In this document: piece by piece, positions 11,331-21,629 of the stretch
Layout: every line of letters begins with the position of its first letter
Numbering within the stretch: position 1 is the first letter of the stretch
Source of the DNA: Anseranas semipalmata
Taxonomy: Eukaryota; Chordata; Aves; Anseriformes; Anseranatidae
NCBI GenBank assembly: GCA_013399115.1
Contig: VXAA01000915.1
Location: 1,118,908-1,182,907 of the forward strand
Direction of reading: 5' to 3'
Length of the DNA: 64,000 bases
Translations under genes and position numbers: made by a program
The notes under the pieces: model-generated
What the model was told of the DNA's origin: nothing
What the model saw: only the letters and a program-made list of their open reading frames with translations
The model's database searches: none

Positions 11331-14300
11331 TTAGGAATAGCTATAACTTTAAAATTAGCATTGCAAAAATCAGCCAAACTGTTCTCTTTTGTTGGTTTGG
11401 TTCTTAGCAATCCCTGTACTCAGAGCCATGCGGCACACTGAAGACAAGCTGGTAAAATCAGAGCGCTGCAGCCACGTTTTCACAGCTCCCCTCTGCCACG
11501 CTGGCTGCACAGCCAAACCCGAGCGGGAGCGGGTCCTGCACTCTCCTCCAGTCCTCCCTGTTCCTTCGCAGTGCCCAGCACCAGCTGGGGACAGGGACAG
11601 CACACAGGCAGGTCACAGGAGCTGGGCAATGTCCAGAGCTCGATGCAGCTGCTGTGGCTGCACGGCTCTCCTGCTCCCGTACCACGCTGGATCTGGAGGG
11701 CAGGTGTTGCACCTGACGATGTTAGCGGAATTGAGGGGATGAGGGTAGCTTTCCTTCTGTCCCTCGTGCTTTCAGAGTATCTGTTCCATAGATTATTTCT
11801 GAGCAAATCTAAACAACCTATATGAGAACTGACAAGTTTGTTAGACATTCGGGACGATGACAGCACTTCCCGAATTCAGAGAAGGCTTGTCCAAACTGTC
11901 CTTTTCTCTCCTTGCTCGGGAGAAATTCCCATTGCCTCTGCTAGATTCATTGCAAGGTCTGAGGCTGCAGCCTGCAAAGCCTTGGGCCCTTTTCTGAACC
12001 CTTTGACTTCCAGATGGCAATGTCTTAACGGAGTGGGAGGTCCTAAGTAAAGTTTTCCATCATTTTGTGCCATTGATTTCTCCAGGTACATTGTACCAGC
12101 AACACAGAGCAACAGAATATTTGACTGGACAGAATTACAGACTGCAACGTTAATAATTCTGTGAGTTTTACTGAAAAGATTTGTTGTTGTTCTCCCTAGG
12201 AACTGTGCAATTTTCTCCTTCTTCTTAAGAGAAATGCTCCTTTCTAATTCAATGGCAGGGTGTGTTGTCATCTTACGGTAGCAGGTACTGACTATTGCTT
12301 CTGATCTGGGGGGCTCGAATCCATGCAATTTCCATCTGGGCTGGGTTCTCGTAGGTGGACTGTTCATCGTGCCTCTAGATTTTCAAAAGAAGTTAGCAAT
12401 TCTGGATACCTTATATTTGTGTTTGAGGCACTTTGAAAAGAGACCAATTGCCAGAGAGGCAGGTGCTTAGCAGTCCCTGAAAATCAGGACTAATTGGGAT
12501 ATGTCATGCTGGGCACCTGAAAACATTAAATACTTTTGAAAATCATAGGCGGGGTGTTCTGTTTCTGAACATGACTTGGGAAGACTGTACAGGCTTAAGT
12601 TATGCAGAATAAAAAGAAGATCTTTGCATACGTTACAGAAATACCTTTGAGTCCTCAGTTCAGCCAAGTGCTTAACTTTGGGCATGTATTTGATTCCTGT
12701 GGGAATTAAGCGCTGAAGTTTCTGCAAGTGCATTTGTATTTTCCTGAAGCGGGGCCTGGTACCGTATAAGTTACTGTAGTTTTGTTTTATGAAAATTCTT
12801 GAGTCAGTCTCCAAATTAAAATAAAATAAAAGGCAAAATTCTCCCCTCTATGCTGAGGTGTGATGCTGCGTGGGACACACAAGGTTTTGCTGGCTTGTTC
12901 ATACATTCACATGCAGAGCCACAGTCTGTACCACGAAATGCCTATTCTTTGCACTTCATAAAAAACCCAAAGCCTGAGTCACAGACTGTGTTAAGTGCTG
13001 AACAAACACAGAACAAAATGTCCATGCCCCAGAGAGATTACGGCCTCATGGAGCCAGGCTGCTCACCCTGGCGATGTATCTGTAGGGCTCGAATTAACGC
13101 AAGATTCCGCATGGCTGCAAACATGCACTTGAAAAACAAACAAATAATCCTGCAAACAAAACCCACCCAGCTCCTCCCCTTGTCCATCAACAACCCATTT
13201 AACAGCCCTCGTGTGGCAGTACTCCCCTCGCAGCTCAGGGCCCGCTGAAGGCAAAATCTTGGTACTGACCCTTCGCTTCGCTACTATGCACACACAGCTG
13301 TTTGTAAACAGGGTAAAACTAAAAACTCCACACTCATTATCCACCAGGAAGGGGGCCGTATCTCACAATCGAAACTCACAGGAGCCATCTGGTCTCTGCA
13401 AATAAGGGCTACTGGAGTCAGGGTGTGAGTGTGGGATGATTGTAGAATGTGAATAGCCCTATTCATGCGAGTAGTATAACAAGTACTAAGCTACTAACAT
13501 GCTCAAGGCTCTGCTGAGTCAAAGAAAAATGTGGCAGTGAGCGAGGATTTTTGGTTTTGTTTTTTCCTTTTGCAGGGTCAAACCTGTAACTACAGAACTG
13601 GGCTTTTTTTAAGCCATGGGCTGAATGCTCTCTGTTCCTACAGTAGCCAGGATAATGCATGCTCAGTCCCGAGTTGTCAGCAGTGAACCATGGCCAGGGG
13701 TTTCAAAGCTGTTTGGAGGGCAGCTCCTTTTAATCTCAGCGAATGCTGAAGGCTCCAGATATCCTGAGCAGCCTTAGGATACTCAAACACAAATATCAAT
13801 ATTTAGTATTGTATTGACCATTCCTTAGCATTTTTTTTTCCTTTCCTTATATTATCTCTAGGCTTAAATTTAGGTAATTTTATAGATTAAAATCCCAGCG
13901 TCTATTTTACTAAGGACAAGATTTACAGAGATATTTCAGTATCTAAAGACAGATCATTTTGTCAGAATTTACCAATGAATTTGGAATCCCACTCCTACTT
14001 ATTTTCAAGTGAGGTGTGTGCCTGACTTATTTTACAAATCCCAGCAGAACCCTAATGTCTGTTCTAAACTCAGTCAGTTTTAAAGAGGTGCTAAACAGTG
14101 ACACACTTTGGGGCCGCACAACAACCAGAACCCTCGGTGAGGGAAGGCCTGCCTTTACAAAACACAGACATCAATTTTATCACCCGCTGCTCATCTCTTC
14201 TGTGCTTGGGGCTCTTATCACAACCTTAGGGTAGTTCCACAGGAGGTTTCTTTCTTTTGCTTGCCTAGTAATGGATTGCTTTGGAGGAGTCTGAATTTAG

Positions 14301-14456
14301 GATCTTTTAGTCTGAATTTAGAATCAGAGAAAACTCCCATTGATTTCAGTGTGCAGAAAAGCCAAATTCTTTGCTCAGAGTTGTTCCTTAAGATCTCATT
14401 CCAGTCCCGACTCAGCGACATACCTCAACCCTGCGGAAGTGTTTGCTGAACAGGGA

Positions 14457-14720
14457 TGGATGCAGGTGCTTAAAGTGAAGCGTGTGCTCGAACGCCTGGT
14501 TGAGCCAGGCCCCTTGCCTCATGTTGTCCGATGGCGAGAATCGGGTTAGGTGGGACCACGCTCGTGTCGCAGTGCAGTAGTGGACCATGGCGCACGCTGA
14601 CACACACGCACCTAGTGCGCATGAATGCAGGTGTTTGAAAGAGACTGGATGTAAAATTGCATGTGAATGCAGGTGTCTGGAGCAGGCATAGTGCCCAGGT
14701 CTGCATGCCAAGTTCAGGTA
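14457..14720. repeat. Degenerate ATGCAGGTG-type repeat cluster
   Basis: The motif ATGCAGGTG(C/T)TT or ATGCAGGTGTCTGG occurs at about 14459, 14629 and 14664. A decayed copy (TTCAGGTATCTGG) lies near 14712, and further ATGCAYGTG variants fall between them. The last three copies are spaced about 35-48 bases apart. It looks like a worn minisatellite. No known family is recognised. Confidence 0.35.
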
Positions 14721-15899
14721 TCTGGGGCTGAACAAATCTCTGCCAAAGAGAGAAGATCCTAGACATGTTTATCCAAGCGCAAAAGCTGTTGCAGATCTTG
14801 CGTCTGAAATCCACTCTCTTTTTCCTGCTGAGATTCCCAAGCACCTCCCAGTCTCCCAGCTACTCACAGCCTGAAACCCTACCAGATGCCATGATTGCAG
14901 TGGAAAAGCAGCTCATTACTGGAGTGGCAGGCGACGCACAGACAAATATTTGTGCAAGGCATACAGAGCCCAGAGACTGGAACACACTGTCTTTTTGATG
15001 GAAGGAGGAAAGGGGAAGGAGGACTTTGCCTGTAGCAAAATTAAATAACAAAAAGAAAAAAAAACACTATACAGTGTTTATTTGTAGTGAAATTTAAAAG
15101 GTTTCCTTCTTAGCAGGCAATGGCGTAACCTCATGCCAGATTGATTTCCAGTTTACAAATTTTGCTAAATACTTTAAGGATTGGGAACTAAAATGAATTA
15201 AGTTCAGATCTTACCCTGAATTCCCTGTTCTTCAGAGACCTCTGTGTGTTAGGATCTCTCAGAAAAGAGATAGGTTTTTGTCCATCTATGAGATGCATTT
15301 GTTTCGATAGCTACAGAAAATTGCTGGTAAAGAAAGGTTACAAAATATGCCCTAAACAAACTGAACTGCGACTCTGATTAAGCAATACACTCTGCACAAT
15401 GCAAAATTTAGTTAACTTTGAGGATATGATACCATCTGTCCTAACATTTTTATAATAAATATTAGATCTCATAGGCAATTTTTTAGAATACAGAGATAAC
15501 CCCCCAGAAGCAGGAATATGTATCTGGTGCAATATAATTCTCTGGCTTCTCCTCAAGTTCTCTTACATGCCTGTGTTGAGGCAGGAGATAAAAGACATGA
15601 TTTCTTTCCCTTATTTTACAGCTGAACTTCAAAGGAAAAAGATGTTATATGGATGTCGTAAGAGAGATAGGACATGACAAACACTGAACCTCAGTATTAT
15701 GTTGCATCAAAGAAAGATCACAAATTGAGTCACTGTGCGGACGCGGAACTGATAGAAGATGCTGTAAGATTTACAGACAGATAACAGACATATTTCTCCA
15801 TTCAAACTCCATAGGCAAGCATTTCCACCATTAGTTTGTTCAAAGTATATAATGTGTATCTCTGAAGGCTGTGTGTATATTCAAGGCCTTAAATGAAAT

Positions 15900-16660
15900 A
15901 TCAACTTCCAAGTGTTTTTCTTTTTTTCCCCAATATTTATTTCAGAAACAGCAAATAGGAATTTCCTTAAAATGGAGAACAGCTTGTTTTCTTTTCCTCT
16001 CGGAGACCAACATTACTTAAGAAAAATACAGGTGTAAAGACAGGAGGTGGGGACAGTCTGAGCTTTGGATTATTTTGCCTTATTGAGCCTGTTTAGCAAA
16101 ATATTTAAACATATGTTTAACAGAGCTGCGGGAGTATTTTCAATGACTAGGGATTCATTTAGTGAATAGTCTCAGCTTCCAAAAATGGAGATAAAATAAA
16201 TGCTTCATTTGACAATAGTGATATGCAATGCTTTGTTTCCAAAGCGCTCAAGCACTCTACTTCTAACATTTTTGTCTCTTTTATTTTCTAAATGACACCT
16301 GTGGTTTAATAATCTAAACAAGAAAAAATGCTTTTTTTTTTTTTTTCAGTTTGTTCAAATTTCTGCATTGAGTCAGAGTTAAATATTTTAACAATTTAAA
16401 AATATTTTTAATTTTGTCAAAATTAAAAAAGAAAAACTTTCTTTAATTTGATCCCACTTGATTTTTTTTTGGGGGGGGTAAGCACTTTGTGAAAAAAATC
16501 CACTATAATATAACCATTGAGCACTTAAATATAGCATGATCTGTCAATGGATCCTAAATGTATTAAAGTAAGACATATTTTGAGTACTCAAATAGAATAA
16601 ACAATTGAGGAAAAAATATTTTTAAATCACTATTCATGGAAGAATTTACTCCCAGCAGCA
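15900..16660. other. AT-rich segment bordering CpG island
   Basis: Very AT-rich, with A/T tracts around 16380-16440 (AAATATTTTTAATTTTGTC) and a T run at about 16331-16346. It changes abruptly into GC-rich DNA near 16860. Such segments can act as matrix attachment regions, but that is inference from composition only. No gene is seen. Confidence 0.4.
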
Positions 16661-17343
16661 TCTTGGCGAAATATCCTATTTCTCTAACCAACTAGAGAAT
16701 TCTGAGAGCAACTTTATACACAAGCTACCAGTCAGCCACATTTTCAAAACAATAATTTTGAGTTTTTCAATATAAAGATTTGATATTGGAGTAGGTGGGC
16801 CGTGTAGATTACGTTTGTATTCGTGGAGTCATGCTTGGCTTCCCGAATTATTCCAGTCCCTGCCCTACCCCAAACCTGAAGCTGTGTGTGTCTTACCTGG
16901 GGCTGTCAGGGCTGTTCGGGAAAACGCAGCTCCATCTGCTCCCACCTCCCTTTCCACCACAGCCAGCCCTTGGCTCTCGGGCAGCCCCCAACTTTGCTGT
17001 TTGTAGCCTGCCTCCCAAAATGCCCCTTCTCGATGCAGCCGGGCGGGCTTCTAGCGTTTGTGTGGACCTGGCCGGACGGCACCCGGCCCACGGACCGGCA
17101 CGGCCGGTTTTGCCCCAGCACCGGGCATCACGCGGGCTGGCCGGGGCCGTGCCCGCTCTCGCTTCCACCTCGCCTTGCTTGTCCCCCCCGAGCCCACTTG
17201 CTGTTGTCCCCGGCGGGACCGGACTCACCCCGCTCCCGGCCGTCCCCAGCGAGCAGTCCAGCGGCGCTCCGCAGGCTCTGGGAGGGGACCTGGCGGCGTT
17301 CCCCGCGGGGAGCGTCCTGCACCGACCCGCCGCGGCAGGTGCC

Positions 17344-17399
17344 GGAGCGCGGAGCCCGGAGCCCGGAGCTCGGAGCCCGGAGCGCGGAGCCCGGAGCCC
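17344..17399. repeat. 7-bp tandem repeat, eight copies
   Basis: Eight uninterrupted copies of GGAGCNC (GGAGCGC, GGAGCCC twice, GGAGCTC, GGAGCCC, GGAGCGC, GGAGCCC twice) lie inside the CpG island. Because 7 is not a multiple of 3, every frame reads a seven-codon cycle. This explains the apparent PEPGARS-type protein repeats on both strands; they are not evidence of coding. Confidence 0.9.
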
Positions 17400-17750
17400 A
17401 GGCCCTGTCCGTGGTGCTGATCCGCGGCTCCGCCAGGCAGGGGCACGCCGGGCAGCCCAGCCCTGCTCCCCCCGCTCCTCTTCCCCGGCTGCCCCCAGGG
17501 CAAGGGCCGGGAGAGGCCGCCCCCCGGCCACACGCAGGCTGTCCCCCTGCAGCCCCCAGGACCCTGGCCGCGGTCCCTCTGCCGAGCCCGCCGCTGGCGG
17601 AGTTGTCCAGCTCGTTGGCAGAGGTGGGACCGGCTCCACAGGTGGCCGGGGGGGCCCCTCGCCTTCCCCCAGGCACCTGCAGCATCCCCGGCTCAGCCCA
17701 GCCCTCTCCGCCCTCGGCCGAGCCTGCCTCCGCACCCCTGCCGGAGCTCA

Positions 17751-17850
17751 CCTGTCCCTGGGTCACCTTTGCAAGCTCAGGGGCTGGGAAAGCTGCCCTG
17801 CCTCTGCCTCGGGGCTTTTATGAGCCACCGGGGGTGGGGGGGCGGCGGGA
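17751..17850 (-). promoter_or_regulatory. Candidate minus-strand core promoter with first-exon donor
   Basis: Read on the minus strand, this has a G/C-run block at 17830-17849 whose + strand GGGGGTGGGGGGGCGGCGGG could form a G-quadruplex and bind SP-type factors. Next is CATAAAAG (minus of 17815-17822), close to a TATA box. About 60 bases further on is GGGACAG followed by GTGAGC, a strong splice donor with its GT at 17751-17750. A start site about 30 bases after the TATA-like box would give a first exon of roughly 35-40 bases. The order and spacing are suggestive but not proof. Confidence 0.35.
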
Positions 17851-18199
17851 GGAGCACCCAGGCGGGGACTCCTCGCTTTGGCCAACGGGAGGCTGCTTTT
17901 CCTTGCAAATGCACAGATTGCACAGATTACATCATGGAGAGCTGCCTGCGCTTCAGTGTAAAAGTCTCCTCCTCGCGTAAAGGCGGGTCGGAGGAGTGCT
18001 GGCAGATAGCAACAGGTCTGTCCATTAGGGTAGCGACACCTGGACCCCTTGGAAATAGGGCAGTGGCGGGGAAGTGGGTTAAGAAGCTACCTCCATGTGG
18101 GACGCATGCTTTGCATACACCCAGGCAGGAGAGTCTGCCGGAGAGCCAACGAGTGTCTTCCTGCGCTTCAGTCTGAGTAAGGACCGACATGTTTTGCTT

Positions 18200-20430
18200 T
18201 GTGGATTAAGTTGCTCAGTGTCTCCCAGGACCAAACCCGAAGCAGCCCTGTTCTTTCCATCTTACCATAGCATCCCTCCGCCTGTGTTGCATGTACCCGC
18301 TGATTTCCCAGCCCAATGGATTAGCCAAGTTTCACCCTAACTTCTCAGCCTTTATCATCCTGTTTTCAGAGCTTACACAAATAACCAGCCCTCCATTTCT
18401 TCCCCGAGATTCTGAGCTGAATTACAACGTCAGATCTGAGTACCTAGAATCCATTTGATTCCTTTATGTTGCTAGTGCAAGGCCGTCAGACAGTTATTCC
18501 CTTGAGTGTGCCAAAGGACAAATCACTCGCCGGTGAGAACAAATTTATTTCCTAACCCTTATACCCAAGAGCACACATACGTTTCTGACTTTGGCTGGAG
18601 GGTGTCAGCTGGCATGGATTTGTGTTGTGCCTCTTAGATTGCAAACACACAGGTTGCAGGCATTAATTCTTCAAGGTTGCCCTAGATTGTCCTAGATAGT
18701 CAGTATACTGAGGTAAAGCTTTGTCTCCTGGTATATCCTGTACACAAGATATATTATTACATGATACCAATGTAAAAGTAATAATCCACTGTAACATTAA
18801 TTAGCTAGAAATCAAAATGGTCCAAAGATAAAGGCTTGGTCTAGGTAACACCCGAGATCCACATTCAGATCTGATTTTGGGAAATTGCAGCCTGCTATGA
18901 ATGGATGGAATGAATCTTCTGTGGGTAAGTACTGGGCTCTTAAGATCTGGATCTGAAAGCAGATGACATGAAGGGAGCCCATTTTTAAGTGGCATTTGTT
19001 ACTATTCAAATTACAGCATGATTAGAATAAAGCCAAGCTCACTGTTTCCAACCCTGTTTTTCTGATCTTCAGTAGATTGTGGGCCAACTCCTTTGGCTGG
19101 CTTACATCAGCCGAGAATCGGACCAGCCACTGCGACATTTTTGTTGTTGCCTAAGATAAAAGATGGCTTTGAGCAGAATATACCTGTGTTCAACATGAAT
19201 CAGTGAATACCCTGGCAGGCTCAAACACTGATCTCTTGAAGGAGGAGATGGAGACTGAGCACTACCCAATGACCTTGCAATGCATTAGTCACAGCATGAA
19301 GAATGTAGACTGGTATACGGGTAAAAGAAGATGTTACAGCCTTACTAGTGCCTGGCCTTGAACACGTGTCTGTGAGAGATTTTCGTGCAGGAGCCAAATC
19401 TGGAAGTCTTTGCTCTGGCTTTGTCCAGGCAAAGCAAGCAGGAACTCGGGGAAAATGTGAAAAGGATGGGAGACGAAATTGTAAATGTCATCTTATGGAA
19501 AATAGAGTGCCTAAGTCACTCCAAACCTCACATCAAAGGGACACTGAGACTTGGCTACTTAATTGCCCTAGAAGATCCTACTGGGCAGGAAATCCAGTGT
19601 AAGGGACTGGGACCAGTGCTTATGGCTGTTGCTACCCCAGCTGGATCTCTTCATCCTTCTCTTATTTTTCCCTGTTCCTCGATTGCTCACCAGGACTCTC
19701 CCAATTCTCTCTCATTTCAGTCTGAATGTGGTAACTGCTGCTACCCCCTGGCCCAGAGCTGCAGCTACAAAAACATCTTTGATTTTCCTCCAGCTTCTGC
19801 CTTTGAGTCTTCTGCTCCTGAGCGAAATGGAGAAGGACACCATGGGGGTAAAGAAATGGGCCACTAGGAATGATGATGAAGAATAAACCTACCAGCTGCC
19901 TGTCTATGAAGAGCAGCCATTTTGCAGCTGTGGTGAGTCCACAGGGGACAAGAAGTGTAAAGGCACTGCCTGAGAGCAGTGGCCTCTTCCTTCAGAGGTG
20001 TAGGGCAGGACTTTGGACTGCAGTCCTCCCTGTGCTGTCCAGCCAGTCATTTTGGCCAGCAACTTCAGCATGGCCCAGCTGAGAGCTCAGAAACTTGATT
20101 TTCGAAGAGATCTGAGATGTAAACATGTGGTGTTCCTGAATCAGCCCAAACTATCTCCAGCCCGAGATACTCCTCCTTCAAAGGATGCGTTTGAAATGTA
20201 GGGCTTATAGCAAGAAGAGACCTGGAAACTCACCGCGTCTACGACAGATTTCTTCTCTCTGGGCTGTTCCACCTCGTGAGGCTCCTCCGGCTCACTTATT
20301 TGCATTCTAGGTTCGTTTCAGTGGGAGAGGGGATTGGACAGATTTTTCTCGTGGAGAAAGTCTGGGATGAGCCTAGAAGCCACAACAGGAAAGGTCACCA
20401 TTTTATTTAATTATTTCGAGTTGTTTTCCA
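18200..20430. other. Intergenic, nothing recognised
   Basis: A longer open frame at 19385-19867 on + was inspected. It has no recognisable domain, no flanking promoter and no in-phase splice partners. Otherwise single-copy DNA. Confidence 0.4.
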
Positions 20431-20439
20431 CCCCCTACT

Positions 20440-21620
20440 CAGAGCAGCCCTCGTAGCTCGGTAATTAGCGACGAAGCGGAGGGGGAGCGAGCTGGACTTT
20501 GGCCCCGACTGACCTGATTCGTACAAGATGCCTGATTAATGCACCTGGTCACATGGCCGCTGCCAGCGACTTGTTGCTGGGCATCCAGAGGTTTCCAAGG
20601 GAACCGCTCCTTCTCCTGCCGGAGCTCCGAGGAGCTCCTCCGCTCGCCGGGAACGCCGCGCTTCGGAGGGCCCAGCGCAAAGGTGCGCGGAGAAACACCC
20701 AAAATAGACCGGCGCCCGCACTGGATTTAGTGATGCTCCGAAGCAGAGCGGCTCCGACAGAGCCCTGCAGGGCCGGCTCGAGTCCCCGAGCCACGGAAGC
20801 ACCGCGGCTCAGCCCTCCCCGCTGTCCCCTCCCGCACCCCCTCCTTCGTGCACGCAGCCGAGCCGCTGCGCACCCACCCCAGCCCACGCACACATCTCCC
20901 GCGCGCGGTGCTACACACGCCCCATCAAGCCAAAGCCACGCTCCAAACAAAACAATGGCTACGTGCTAACGGAGACGTGCTCCCCGTCCCCACCTATTTT
21001 CCTCTTTTCGCAGAGGAGCTCTAGCACACGTTTGGCACCCCTTTCCCAAGGTGCGTTTAAAGACTTTCATACCCCAAAGACCTTTATGGACAGAGATCCG
21101 ACCCCCTTGAAAGCTTCTCAGCTTTCCACCGCTGCCCGCACAGACCGAGCTGCCCGTGCAGCCTGGCACAGAGCCCCCACCCAGCCCGCTCTCACCTCCC
21201 TGCCCCAAACTCCTCTCCCCACACACTGCCCACGCACAGGTGTGGCGGCTTCCACGCGCACAGCCGCTCTTCACACCTCCCCTGCAGACACACGTCCTTA
21301 CACACGCGCACCCTGCGCCGCTTGCAGGCGTCTCCGTCTGTGCACGTGCTTCTGCAGACTTACGCTCACGTACGTGTTTGTAAACGCTCCTGCTTGTTTG
21401 CACACAGACGGAGACACCCCCGTGCACGTGCACACGCGCTCACGCTTGTCCTTCACGCTACCTGCCGTCTGCACGCTCACCCCGAGCACGCAGCCTCCTC
21501 GGGCTCGCTTCAGTGACCACCGGCACAGCCCCACACCTCCAACAGGGACCTGTGCCGGTGCGCGCCCCCAGCCCTTCTCCCCTTCCCTGTGGTGCTTGTA
21601 GCAAGCTTTGCACGCGCTGT
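20440..21620. promoter_or_regulatory. CpG island 2 with alternating CA/CG stretch
   Basis: CpG-rich DNA rising sharply from AT-rich flank at about 20440. Its second half (about 21230-21480) is rich in CACACGCGC and ACGTACGTG motifs, that is, alternating purine-pyrimidine sequence able to adopt Z-DNA. It gives multi-frame open readings with histidine/threonine-rich nonsense on +. No known protein is seen. It is probably a promoter or enhancer-type island of an unknown, perhaps non-coding, transcript. Confidence 0.5.
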
Positions 21621-21629
21621 ACACATGTA

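Larger units (their letters stand above)
3553..16790. other. Gene-poor spacer
   Basis: Thirteen kilobases with no coding region I could support. The open frames are short, start at random ATGs and lack recognisable protein families or flanking splice sites in phase. The content is single-copy AT-rich DNA with scattered old repeat relics (listed separately where recognisable) and short homopolymers, such as T-rich 9240-9262 and A-rich 10891-10905. Enhancers for the miR-7 locus could lie here but cannot be recognised from one sequence. Confidence 0.5.
16860..17905. promoter_or_regulatory. CpG island 1
   Basis: GC-rich, with frequent CpG in clear contrast to the AT-rich DNA before 16860. It is open in several frames on both strands, as expected for stop-poor GC-rich DNA, and none of the frames resembles a known protein. 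Islands of this kind usually mark promoters. On the minus strand it contains a TATA-like box followed by a strong splice donor (separate entry), so a minus-strand transcript heading towards miR-7 is possible. Confidence 0.65.

Noticed and set aside
11571..11600. RE1/NRSF-like site (CAGCACC, then GGACAGGGAC)
   Set aside because: The half-sites are six bases apart instead of two. The half-site TTCAGCACC at 385-393 has no partner either.
16795..17980. Open frames of 342 and 364 codons on + and 280 on - in CpG island 1
   Set aside because: Several frames are open at once in stop-poor GC-rich DNA. They share a 7-base tandem repeat that fakes protein repeats, and none resembles a known family.
19385..19867. 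160-codon open frame on +
   Set aside because: Looks less biased than the others but has no recognisable motif, promoter or flanking exon. Length alone is not enough.
20499..21601. Frames of 156 and 212 codons on + in CpG island 2
   Set aside because: Threonine/histidine/proline-rich nonsense from CACACGCGC repeats, open on both strands. No domain, start context or splice partner.
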